Assembly: GCF_025860405.1 (NCBI RefSeq)
Contig: NZ_CP063785.1
Span: 5,085,390-5,149,389 of the forward strand
Reading direction: 5' to 3'
DNA from: Tolypothrix sp. PCC 7712
Lineage (GTDB): Bacteria > Cyanobacteriota > Cyanobacteriia > Cyanobacteriales > Nostocaceae
Length of the DNA stretch: 64,000 nucleotides
In this document: positions 41,878 through 49,813 of the stretch, in pieces
Position numbering within the stretch: the stretch's first letter is position 1
Layout: each line of letters starts with the position of its first letter
The notes under the pieces: model-generated
Databases searched by the model: none
Seen by the model: the letters and a program-made list of their open reading frames with translations, nothing else
Told to the model about the DNA's origin: nothing
Position numbers and translations under genes: made by a program

Positions 41878-42470
41878 CACTTTTTCCTTGGCATATTCAG
41901 CGCTGTGATTACTGAAAGTTAGTAAACAAGTGCTTGAGCAAAATTAAAGTTCCAGGTGAAGGCAAAGGAATAGAGGATGTGTAATTAATTTTATTGAGGT
42001 AATTACCGCATTCAGTATTGGCTATTTAAGAAATTTAAATTATGCAATACTGTCAAAAATATATAATTACTAAAATAATTGATATATAAAATACAGGTAT
42101 AAAACTACTATCTTAGGGATGATTTACAGCTTAATCAGTGTTGGTTTTTTATGAAATTATAAAATTTTATTATCAAAATTACTATATAGATTAATATATG
42201 CATTTCCATATCAGCGAACTTTGTAGTCAGTCATGCCCACAATATCAGGTCTTTGATTTAATTTTTACTTAGCAAAAGCTTGTCCGTAAATCAGTTCGCA
42301 TTCACAAGTAACAATCATTTCCTACTGCAGCAAGATGCATTATAAGTCTTTATAGAAAATCCACTCATGTTATGTAATTTACTATTTCTTTAGATAGATA
42401 TAAACCACCAGTACCAATCCATATCATGGGGATGAAATCCAAAATACGATAGCTGCTCATTATACCAACC
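41878..42470. other. AT-rich intergenic region
   Basis: 593 bp between two minus-strand genes. Very AT-rich around 42010-42230, no coding frame, palindrome or tandem repeat that I can support. Presumably holds the promoter of the DUF2231 pair. Confidence 0.4.
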
Positions 42471-43589
42471 TCAAATTTTAGCATCTATAAATAACGGAAT
42501 TTCAATGACGAACTCTGCCCCTTTGCCTGGTGCTGAAATGCATTTCAAGGAACCTTTGTGTGTGTTGACAATAATTTGATAACTAATAGATAATCCCAAA
42601 CCTGTTCCCTTTCCAACTTCTTTAGTTGTAAAAAACGGGTCAAACAATTGTCTCTGAATCTCTTCATCTATCCCTTGCCCATTATCTTTAATACTAATGA
42701 CAACTACATTTTCATGTAACAAATGCGTGCGAATTTCAATAATACGGTCATCTTTTGAACTATGATTTTCTAAAATATCAATAGCATTGCTCAAAATATT
42801 CATAAATACTTGATTTAACTGGTCTGGATAGCATTCCACATTGGGTAATTCACCATAGTGTTTGATAACTTGAATACCAGAATTATCCTGTTGAGGGTTC
42901 AGTCGATATTGCAGGAGTAACAAAGTACTATCAATACCATCATGAATATCTACAGATTTTATTTCTGCTTCATCAAGACGTGAAAAATTACGCAGTGCCA
43001 AGACAATTTTATGAATACGTCTTGCACCTCTTTGCATCGACTCTAAAAGGTTTGGGATATCATTAACTACAAATTCTAAATCGTATTGTTGATTCAGAGC
43101 TTGAATTTCAGCATCCATCTGAAGGTAACGTTGCTGATAAATTTCATTAATAGCTACAAGGGCTTGAAAATATTCACCGAGATAAGAGAGGTTAGCCAAA
43201 ATAAAATTTACAGGATTATTAATTTCATGGGCAATACCAGCCACTAGCTGTCCTAGGCTAGACATCTTTTCAGCGAGGAGCAATTGAGGTGCTTGCTGAA
43301 GCTTTTGTGTGATCTGCTCGAGATTTTGAGTTTGTTGTTTTAAATGATTTTCTGAGTTTCTTAGTTCTTTTTCTATCAGTAATTGCTCTGACATTTGAAG
43401 ATTCAAGGGACGGTAAAGGAAAAAATATAACGATGGTGTAATGAGGATTGTCAGTAGCGTAGAATCTAAAAAAGTCTCAAGCAAATCCGGTATTTTTGGT
43501 AAAACCAGGAATAGTAACATCACAAATGTCTCGGCGCAGAATATTGATAATGCCATCCTGCTCAAGAAAAACCAAGGAGATTTTTGCAT
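42471..43589 (-). CDS. Membrane sensor histidine kinase
   Basis: 372 residues. Two N-terminal TM helices (MALSIFCAETFVMLLFLVLP and TLLTILITPSLYFFLY) with almost no extracytoplasmic loop, then a coiled coil (LIEKELRNSENHLKQQTQNLEQ), HisKA (His in LVAGIAHEINNPVNFILAN, ~119) and HATPase (MNILSNAIDIL, IKDNGQGIDEEIQ, GKGTGLGLSISYQI). The short loop suggests it senses the membrane itself or a partner protein. The core is paralogous to the kinase at 31288-32694. ATG 43589. Confidence 0.92.
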   Translation of the reverse strand: MQKSPWFFLSRMALSIFCAETFVMLLFLVLPKIPDLLETFLDSTLLTILITPSLYFFLYRPLNLQMSEQLLIEKELRNSENHLKQQTQNLEQITQKLQQAPQLLLAEKMSSLGQLVAGIAHEINNPVNFILANLSYLGEYFQALVAINEIYQQRYLQMDAEIQALNQQYDLEFVVNDIPNLLESMQRGARRIHKIVLALRNFSRLDEAEIKSVDIHDGIDSTLLLLQYRLNPQQDNSGIQVIKHYGELPNVECYPDQLNQVFMNILSNAIDILENHSSKDDRIIEIRTHLLHENVVVISIKDNGQGIDEEIQRQLFDPFFTTKEVGKGTGLGLSISYQIIVNTHKGSLKCISAPGKGAEFVIEIPLFIDAKI

Positions 43590-43680
43590 TTTGCATATCT
43601 AAGTAGATTTATTAATAAGATGCCCAAATCTACCGAGGAATTATATGATAAAAATGATTTTTCAGTGAATATCTAAACGT

Positions 43681-44577
43681 ATGGCAGCAAATTATACAGA
43701 GTTTTACACTTGGCACAATTATCGCTGTGCTTACGAAGTTCATCAACCTAATAATGTAAATTCTGCAGGTATTCCTTTACTATTAATTCATCCCATAGGT
43801 GTGGGCTTATCACGGCAGTTTTGGCAAAGATTTTGTCGTGAATGGTATCAAGCAGGGCATCGTAATCCTATTTATGATCCTGATTTATTAGGATGTGGTG
43901 AAAGTGATATGCCTCACGTCGCCTATACTCCTAGCGATTGGGCGGAACAATTGCATTATTTCTTAAAAAATGTTGTGCAAACACCTGTAATTGTCATAGT
44001 GCAAGGTGCTTTATTAAGTAGTGCAATTAAATTAGTGCAAATAGAACCAAACTTGATTGACTCCCTAGTATTTGCTAGTCCTCCAGCTTGGCCGATTATG
44101 ACGAAAGAATCACCAGTTTGGCAGCAAAAGCTAGCTTGGAATCTCTTTGATTCACCGTTGGGTAATGCTTTTTATCGCTATGCACGCACTCCCAAATTTT
44201 TGCGTTCTTTTTCCACTCGTCAACTATTTGCTAGTAGTGAGACAGCCGATCAAGAATGGTTAAATACTTTAGTTCAAGGTGCAGAAAATAGCGCCAATCG
44301 CTATGCAGTATTTTCTTTTTTAGCTGGGTTTTGGCGACAGGATTATAGTCATGATATCGCTGCTATTAAACAACCAGTGTTAGTAGTTGTTGGAGACAAA
44401 GCATCAAATATTAGCAAAGAAGGGCAAACAGAAACACCAGACGAACGTTTAGCTAACTACCTTGCTTATTTACCTCAAGGACAAGGAGCTAAATTGCCTG
44501 GACGCAATGTCCTACCCTATGAATCTACAGCAGAATTTGTAACTGCGATCGCACCTTTTATTCACTCTAGAGCTTAG
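43681..44577 (+). CDS. Alpha/beta-fold hydrolase
   Basis: 298 residues. Seen: IPLLLIHPIGVGLSRQFWQ (oxyanion region HPIGVG), YDPDLLGCGESDMP, and VIVQGALLSSAIKLVQ where the nucleophile elbow G-x-S-x-G is replaced by Q-G-A-L-L, so the usual Ser is missing. The later Asp (VLVVVGDKASN) is present; the C-terminal His is unclear (ALPGRNVLPYEST). Hydrolase activity is therefore doubtful. Related cyanobacterial proteins keep this form. ATG 43681, 90 bp from the divergent kinase start. Confidence 0.83.
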   Translation: MAANYTEFYTWHNYRCAYEVHQPNNVNSAGIPLLLIHPIGVGLSRQFWQRFCREWYQAGHRNPIYDPDLLGCGESDMPHVAYTPSDWAEQLHYFLKNVVQTPVIVIVQGALLSSAIKLVQIEPNLIDSLVFASPPAWPIMTKESPVWQQKLAWNLFDSPLGNAFYRYARTPKFLRSFSTRQLFASSETADQEWLNTLVQGAENSANRYAVFSFLAGFWRQDYSHDIAAIKQPVLVVVGDKASNISKEGQTETPDERLANYLAYLPQGQGAKLPGRNVLPYESTAEFVTAIAPFIHSRA

Positions 44578-44743
44578 AGGCTATTCCCTGGCTTTTACTA
44601 CTCAGGAAAGTTGTTAATAAGTTGACAATTATACTAGTATATCCCGGCAGAAATGTAATCTCATGCACAACAGGAGAAAAGCTAAGAATATCAGCCTTTT
44701 GACTGTTGAAATTCTCAATAAATTGATTATCTAAGGAGGCCTG

Positions 44744-45478
44744 ATGCTGTCCAATCGCCGTGGTCAACGAGTTCCTAATGTTACGTTTCGTACTCGTAAA
44801 AACAACCAATGGGTAAATATAACCACTAATGACCTGTTTGCCGATAAGACAGTGATTGTCTTCTCCTTACCAGGCGCTTTTACACCCACTTGTTCTTCTA
44901 CCCACCTACCTGGTTATAACCAGTTGGCTAATGTATTTAAAGAAAATGGCGTGGATGATATTGTTTGTATTTCCGTCAATGATGCCTTTGTCATGAATGA
45001 ATGGGCTAAAGACCAAGAAGCCACTAATATTACTTTGATACCTGATGGTAACGGAGAATTTACCGAAGGTATGGGAATGCTAGTAGATAAAACAGAACTG
45101 GGCTTTGGTAAACGTTCATGGCGCTATTCTATGCTTGTCAAAAATGGTGTAATTGACAACATGTTCATTGAACCGGAAGAGCCAGGCGATCCCTTTAAGG
45201 TATCCGACGCTGAGACAATGCTGCGATACATTAACCCTGAAGCTGTAAAACCGAAGCTAGTTTCTCTGTTTACTAAAGTAGGTTGTCCTTACTGCGCCCG
45301 TGCAAAAGAATTGCTCAAAGAGCATCATTTGGATTATGAAGAAATTGTTCTAGGTAAGGATGTTACTACGAACTCTTTAAAAGCAATTACAGGTGCAACA
45401 ACAGTTCCCCAAGTATTTATTGATGGGCAACTTATTGGTGGTTCTGAGGCTTTAGCATCTTACTTTGGCGGAAGATAG
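44744..45478 (+). CDS. Peroxiredoxin-glutaredoxin fusion (Prx5-Grx hybrid)
   Basis: 244 residues. Prx5 domain (1-165) with the peroxidatic Cys in LPGAFTPTCSSTHLPGY, WRYSMLVKNGVID, IEPEEPGDPFKVSDAETML; C-terminal glutaredoxin domain (~172-244) with the redox motif CPYCARAKELL, TVPQVFIDGQLIGGSEAL. Such hybrids reduce hydroperoxides with glutathione using the attached Grx as electron donor. Start ATG 44744 has AAGGAGG 4 nt upstream, one of the best ribosome sites in the window, suggesting high expression. A terminator follows at 45501. Confidence 0.95.
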   Translation: MLSNRRGQRVPNVTFRTRKNNQWVNITTNDLFADKTVIVFSLPGAFTPTCSSTHLPGYNQLANVFKENGVDDIVCISVNDAFVMNEWAKDQEATNITLIPDGNGEFTEGMGMLVDKTELGFGKRSWRYSMLVKNGVIDNMFIEPEEPGDPFKVSDAETMLRYINPEAVKPKLVSLFTKVGCPYCARAKELLKEHHLDYEEIVLGKDVTTNSLKAITGATTVPQVFIDGQLIGGSEALASYFGGR

Positions 45479-45500
45479 ATTTTTTGATTATTTCAAGTTC

Positions 45501-45531
45501 AGCGTTGCTTCTCAAAAAGCAGCGCTTTTTT
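45501..45531 (+). terminator. Intrinsic terminator of the Prx-Grx gene
   Basis: AGCGTTGCTT (45501-45510) pairs with AAGCAGCGCT (45517-45526, one G-T wobble), loop CTCAAA, followed by T6. Confidence 0.8.
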
Positions 45532-45546
45532 ATCAAAATTAAATTC

Positions 45547-45822
45547 TTATTGTATGGTAGATCTCATTCTTACTTCACTTTCTCCTGTTCTCGCAATTAC
45601 TGTTTTTAGTAATGAGCCAAAAATCCGCCAACCCGTTAAACCAAGACTTGCGTGTCGAGTTGCTAGGTGTTCGCGTAAAATAACACCCTCAGAGCCAAAA
45701 ATTATCTGTCTGTTTTTTGTATTGCCAAGATTTTTAGCAAATTCTTGGACAATTTCAATAGCAGTTTGGTCATGTGAGTGGTGTTGTAGTTTTTCCTCTA
45801 GCTCTTTTAGTTTTTCCAGCAT
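45547..45822 (-). CDS. Small hypothetical protein, second gene of a pair
   Basis: 91 residues, charged N-terminal helix (MLEKLKELEEKLQHHSHDQTAIEIVQEFAKNLG) with heptad-like spacing, then a basic C-terminal half (VILREHLATRHASLGLTGWRIFGSLLK). No recognised family. It starts 27 bp after the stop of the 157-residue gene and is probably co-transcribed. A two-gene hypothetical module of this size could be a toxin-antitoxin pair, but there is no motif to support that. Confidence 0.65.
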   Translation of the reverse strand: MLEKLKELEEKLQHHSHDQTAIEIVQEFAKNLGNTKNRQIIFGSEGVILREHLATRHASLGLTGWRIFGSLLKTVIARTGESEVRMRSTIQ

Positions 45823-45849
45823 TTAAATCAAAGTTAGATGTCTTGACTG

Positions 45850-46323
45850 TTATTTTTCTAATTGAGCTAGAGATTCAGCTTTGATCAAACGTTCCAACTC
45901 TTCAGGATCTGTTATTACTTCATCGTTCTCATCCAATTCGCTAATCTCAATTTTTAATGGCTCAAACTTTTGACGTGTGGGAAGTGTCGGTAAGCTACCT
46001 AACAAACTGACACTTTCAAGTAATACATTGATAGTTTCTGCGTCTTCTGGATGTTTTTTTACAGCACGAGCCGCACTGACAACGACTCTTAATCCACCTT
46101 GTAAGCGTTCTACATCACGAGCAAGACCATAGAGCATTTGAAAATCGCTTTCCTCCAAAATCCGATATTGTCCTGTTTTTGTCTGAAAAATACCTACAAT
46201 ACCGTTTTTGACAGATTCTAGAGCTTTAGCACCTTCTTGACGAAACTTTTCAAAAGACCTCCAAGTTGGGCCAGCTTGTAGTCTAAATTGTTTTTGTTCT
46301 TCTGTTCTTCCTAATAAATTCAT
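45850..46323 (-). CDS. Hypothetical protein, first gene of a pair
   Basis: 157 residues, mostly helical, with an acidic C terminus (EISELDENDEVITDPEELERLIKAESLAQLEK). The central part (ILEESDFQMLYGLARDVERLQGGLRVVVSAARAVKKHPEDAETINVLLESV) has a long amphipathic helix. No catalytic motif, signal or membrane segment. I do not recognise the family. ATG 46323; poor ribosome site. It diverges from the phytochrome gene across 292 bp. Confidence 0.7.
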   Translation of the reverse strand: MNLLGRTEEQKQFRLQAGPTWRSFEKFRQEGAKALESVKNGIVGIFQTKTGQYRILEESDFQMLYGLARDVERLQGGLRVVVSAARAVKKHPEDAETINVLLESVSLLGSLPTLPTRQKFEPLKIEISELDENDEVITDPEELERLIKAESLAQLEK

Positions 46324-46580
46324 ACAAAATCTAACCCCCTCAAAGGCAGAAATCTACATGAATGCTTGAAATTCCAAAGCCCATAAAAACAACTGGACAT
46401 TGTTTTTATCACTTATAGGCACTTATGTATAGATAAATTATATGATAACCAACGAAAACCCAACGAAAAAACAACGCCTTTTTTGTCAGCTTGTTCGCAT
46501 TTCCATTTTTAAGCGTGCTTTATTGCGTTGTGTATAGATTTTTCTGTTATGGTTTAAAGAAATGTAAAATTTAATTACGG

Positions 46581-46604
46581 CATTGCAAGAATAAGCTTGC
46601 AATG
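46581..46604 (+). promoter_or_regulatory. Inverted repeat just upstream of the phytochrome start
   Basis: CATTGCAAG (46581-46589) and CTTGCAATG (46596-46604), perfect 9-bp arms with a 6-nt spacer, ending 11 nt before ATG 46616. No Shine-Dalgarno is seen between hairpin and ATG. It may be an operator or an RNA hairpin controlling initiation. Confidence 0.55.
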
Positions 46605-46615
46605 ATAGTAAATAT

Positions 46616-48901
46616 ATGAGCCAGTCAGAAGAGACTACAGCCCAAAATCCTTTTTTGACTAACCACGATCGCAGAGCGATTCATCTAGCTGGCTCAATTC
46701 AACCTCATGGTGTCCTACTGGCACTGAATTCCCAGTTAGAGATTCTGCAAGTTAGTAACAATACACAGCAATACTTTGGCAAAGCTACCCAAGATTTGCT
46801 GGGTCAATCTTTAGACAGCTTATTTGAGGAACGACAAGTTGCAGTTATCAAGCAGTGTTGGGAAAAGAATATTGGTAGTGTCAGCAGTTATAAAGTAGCA
46901 ATCATCACCAATCATCAAGAACAATTCTTTGATTGCATTGTCCACCGCACAGCAGATGTTTTGATTGTGGAATTGGAAGCGATGTCTACGACGGGCTACG
47001 CCTACGCATCTAATTCCGAAATCAGTTTCTTGAGTTTTCATGCTGTGGTGAGTGATGCGATCGCCCAAATGCAAAGCACTGCTAATCTGGTAGAATTCTT
47101 AGATTTAGTGGTGACAGAACTCCGCAAAATCACAGAGTTTGACCGAGTCATGGCGTATCAATTTGATGAGCAAGGGTCTGGTGCTGTAGTTGCGGAAGCC
47201 AAACGGGAGGATTTACCACCATATTTAGGGCTACATTATCCCGAAACAGATATTCCTATCGAGAGTCGAGAGTTATATACTCGCTGCAAACTGCGATTTA
47301 TTCCAGATTTCAATGCTCAAGCAGTTAACCTCGTACCTATAAATCATCCCATAACCCACCAACCTCTAGATTTAAGCTTGTCTGTACTCAGGGGTGTGGA
47401 TGCTTGCTGTGTGGAATTTCATCAAAATATGGGTGTGAGGGCGTTATTGGTAATCTCGCTGATGCAGGAAGGGAAGCTTTGGGGCTTAATATCTTGCCAT
47501 CATCACACGCCCAAGCATCTGGCTTACGAAGTGCGAAAAATCTGCGAATTTCTCGGACAAATTGTCTCTTCAGAGTTAGCACACAAAGTTAGTTATTCGG
47601 AATGGGATTATGAGGTGAAGCTAAAAGCCCTCCAGTCTGAATTATTAGCTTCCATTTCCCAAGCTGATAACTTTATCGATGCTTTGATTAAACCAGAAAT
47701 CCGCTTGCTGGATGTTGTCAGTGCTGCTGGTGCCGCAGTTTGTTTGGATAATGAAATTACGCTGGTGGGTGCAACACCCAATCTTGAGCAAGTTCAGGCT
47801 TTAATTGAATGGGCAGATACTCAGGTAAGGGAAAATTTATTTTATACCGATTCTTTAGCCAAGCTTTACCCCGATGGGATTGTCTTTAAAGATACTGCTA
47901 GCGGCTTGTTGTTGCTGCGGATTTCGCAAGTGCGGCGCTATTATATTCTCTGGTTTCGCCCGGAAGTGATGCAAACGGTGAATTGGGCAGGAAACCCCAA
48001 TGAATCTATTTACCTTGATGTTGATGGTAATGTTACCTTAGGGCCGCGAAAATCCTTTGCCAAATGGCAGGAGACGGTGCAATTAACGTCCCTAGCTTGG
48101 AAAAAATCTGAACTGGATAGTGCGATCGCTCTCAGAAATGCGATCGTGGGGATTGTACTTTCTAAAGCCGATGAGTTAGCCAAAATTAACCTAGAGTTGG
48201 AACGCAGTAACCGTGAACTCAGTTCCTTTGCTTACGCTGCGTCTCACGATTTAAAGGAACCTTTGCGGGGTATCTATAATTACTCAACTGTGCTAATAGA
48301 AGACTATGCCCATGTACTGGATGCTGAGGGGATTGAATACATAGAAACAGTAGTCACCTTATCTGTCAGAATGGAAGCGCTGATTAATGCTTTGCTGCGA
48401 CTGGCACAATTAGGAAAAGCACAATTACGTGCCAAAGCTACTGATATTAATGAATTAATCACCCAAGTAATTGATATCTTTTATGCCAGTCGCCAATACT
48501 CTCAGGTTTTGGATATTCGCATTCCTCGACCTTTACCAACAATTTCCTGTGATGCTGTGTTGGTAAACGAAGTTTTTAGTAACTTGGTTGGCAATGCGCT
48601 GAAATACAACGATAAACCAGAACAATGGGTAGAGATTGGCTATCTAGACGCTGCACAACAACAGACAGGCGAAAATTCTGCACCTGTATTTTACGTGCGC
48701 GATAACGGCATTGGCATTCCCGATCATCATCGAGAAACTATCTTCCGCTTGTTTAAGCGCCTCCATTCCCAAGAAAAATTCGGGGGAGGTGTTGGTGCAG
48801 GATTAGCGATTGTCAAGAAAATTATTGAGCTGCACAATGGGCAAATTTGGCTTGAGTCTACTGTTGGCCTTGGCTCAACGTTTTATTTTACGCTGGAATA
48901 G
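46616..48901 (+). CDS. cph1: Cph1-type phytochrome histidine kinase
   Basis: 761 residues: PAS (~20-115, AIHLAGSIQPHGVLLAL), GAF (~140-320), PHY (~330-510), HisKA/HATPase (~530-761; His in AYAASHDLKEPLRGI, N box NLVGNALKYND). The DIP motif appears as YPETDIPIESREL. The GAF chromophore site is GVDACCVEFHQNMGV with Cys264 at the Cph1 bilin-attachment position; the N terminus lacks the biliverdin-binding Cys of bacteriophytochromes (TNHDRRAIH). So it most likely binds phycocyanobilin and senses red/far-red light. The residue after Cys264 is Cys where Cph1 has His. A nine-residue insert MSTTGYAYA (123-131) comes from a small dispersed repeat. The Rcp-type regulator follows at 48957. Confidence 0.94.
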   Translation: MSQSEETTAQNPFLTNHDRRAIHLAGSIQPHGVLLALNSQLEILQVSNNTQQYFGKATQDLLGQSLDSLFEERQVAVIKQCWEKNIGSVSSYKVAIITNHQEQFFDCIVHRTADVLIVELEAMSTTGYAYASNSEISFLSFHAVVSDAIAQMQSTANLVEFLDLVVTELRKITEFDRVMAYQFDEQGSGAVVAEAKREDLPPYLGLHYPETDIPIESRELYTRCKLRFIPDFNAQAVNLVPINHPITHQPLDLSLSVLRGVDACCVEFHQNMGVRALLVISLMQEGKLWGLISCHHHTPKHLAYEVRKICEFLGQIVSSELAHKVSYSEWDYEVKLKALQSELLASISQADNFIDALIKPEIRLLDVVSAAGAAVCLDNEITLVGATPNLEQVQALIEWADTQVRENLFYTDSLAKLYPDGIVFKDTASGLLLLRISQVRRYYILWFRPEVMQTVNWAGNPNESIYLDVDGNVTLGPRKSFAKWQETVQLTSLAWKKSELDSAIALRNAIVGIVLSKADELAKINLELERSNRELSSFAYAASHDLKEPLRGIYNYSTVLIEDYAHVLDAEGIEYIETVVTLSVRMEALINALLRLAQLGKAQLRAKATDINELITQVIDIFYASRQYSQVLDIRIPRPLPTISCDAVLVNEVFSNLVGNALKYNDKPEQWVEIGYLDAAQQQTGENSAPVFYVRDNGIGIPDHHRETIFRLFKRLHSQEKFGGGVGAGLAIVKKIIELHNGQIWLESTVGLGSTFYFTLE

Positions 48902-48956
48902 TTTAAGATAAGTAACAAAAATCTCTTTTAATGATTACATTTTGTTAAGACAACTG

Positions 48957-49400
48957 ATGACAACGAAACTTCATGAACCTCTGCTCGTGGTTGAGGACAG
49001 CAATGAAGATTTTAGGATGCTGCAACGGTTAATGCGACGCATGGCTGTGCAAAACCCTATCTATCGCTGTACCAATGGAGACGAGGTCTTAGATTTACTT
49101 TATCAAGAGGGCAACAATGAAAAATCTTCTGTGGGTATTAAACCTTCTGTGATCCTGCTTGACCTCAATTTACCGGGGATTGATGGTCGTGACATTTTGG
49201 AAAGGCTTAAGCAAGACACCTGTTTTAAAGAAATCCCGATTGTGGTTTTCACTACTTCATCAAATCCTAAGGATATTGAATTGTGTTACCAAAAAGGCGC
49301 AAATGGTTATCTTGTTAAGCCGATGGATGCACAAGAACTCCAAAAGACAATTCAAGCGTTTGTCGCTTATTGGCTAGAGGCTAATACTCCGCCAGTCTGA
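48957..49400 (+). CDS. Rcp1-family response regulator (phytochrome partner)
   Basis: 147 residues, a stand-alone receiver. Seen: acidic pair in LLVVEDSNEDF, phospho-acceptor Asp in VILLDLNLPGIDG, Thr in VVFTTSSNP, Lys in YLVKPMD. The LNLPG(I/M)DGR signature is typical of Rcp1, the cognate regulator of Cph1. I start at ATG 48957; a TTG at 48942 is the longer option. It is 55 bp behind the phytochrome gene, so the pair is an operon. The downstream REC-GAF-kinase 410 bp away may act in the same pathway. Confidence 0.93.
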   Translation: MTTKLHEPLLVVEDSNEDFRMLQRLMRRMAVQNPIYRCTNGDEVLDLLYQEGNNEKSSVGIKPSVILLDLNLPGIDGRDILERLKQDTCFKEIPIVVFTTSSNPKDIELCYQKGANGYLVKPMDAQELQKTIQAFVAYWLEANTPPV

Positions 49401-49813
49401 GAGTAGCTTTGTGTATATTCGATAGCTGAAATACTAGATAGCAACTCCGGATGCGGAACAGGATACAGCAGCAAATTGTATCCGTCGGTGAGTGCTGGCG
49501 TTGAATATTCACACTGGATGGCTGTTCTCAGTGTGTCTAAATTTCTATGTCTGCGCGATCGCTTGGCTCTTCGCGTCACGTTTTTTCCCCCTCTCAGTGG
49601 CTATTTCTAGGATTTACCCACTAGTTGCTGACAACTAAATGCTGATAACTAAATACTGGAGTGATGTTTCCGGCAAGTTAGCCGATCGCTTTAAGTTTTT
49701 TCAACAAATTTTAGATTTTATTTATATTTATTTTAGATTATTTTTAGAATTATGCAATAGCTAATCACCTAGTTCCCAAAAACTCTATTAATCTCCCAGA
49801 TCCTCATACTTTT
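49401..49813. other. Intergenic region before the REC-GAF kinase
   Basis: 413 bp. No gene seen; a GCGATCGC-rich stretch near 49553-49563 and AT-rich DNA (49700-49760) that may contain the promoter of the next gene. Confidence 0.4.

Noticed and set aside
45547..46323. Toxin-antitoxin pair
   Set aside because: Size and spacing would fit, but neither protein shows a toxin or DNA-binding antitoxin motif.
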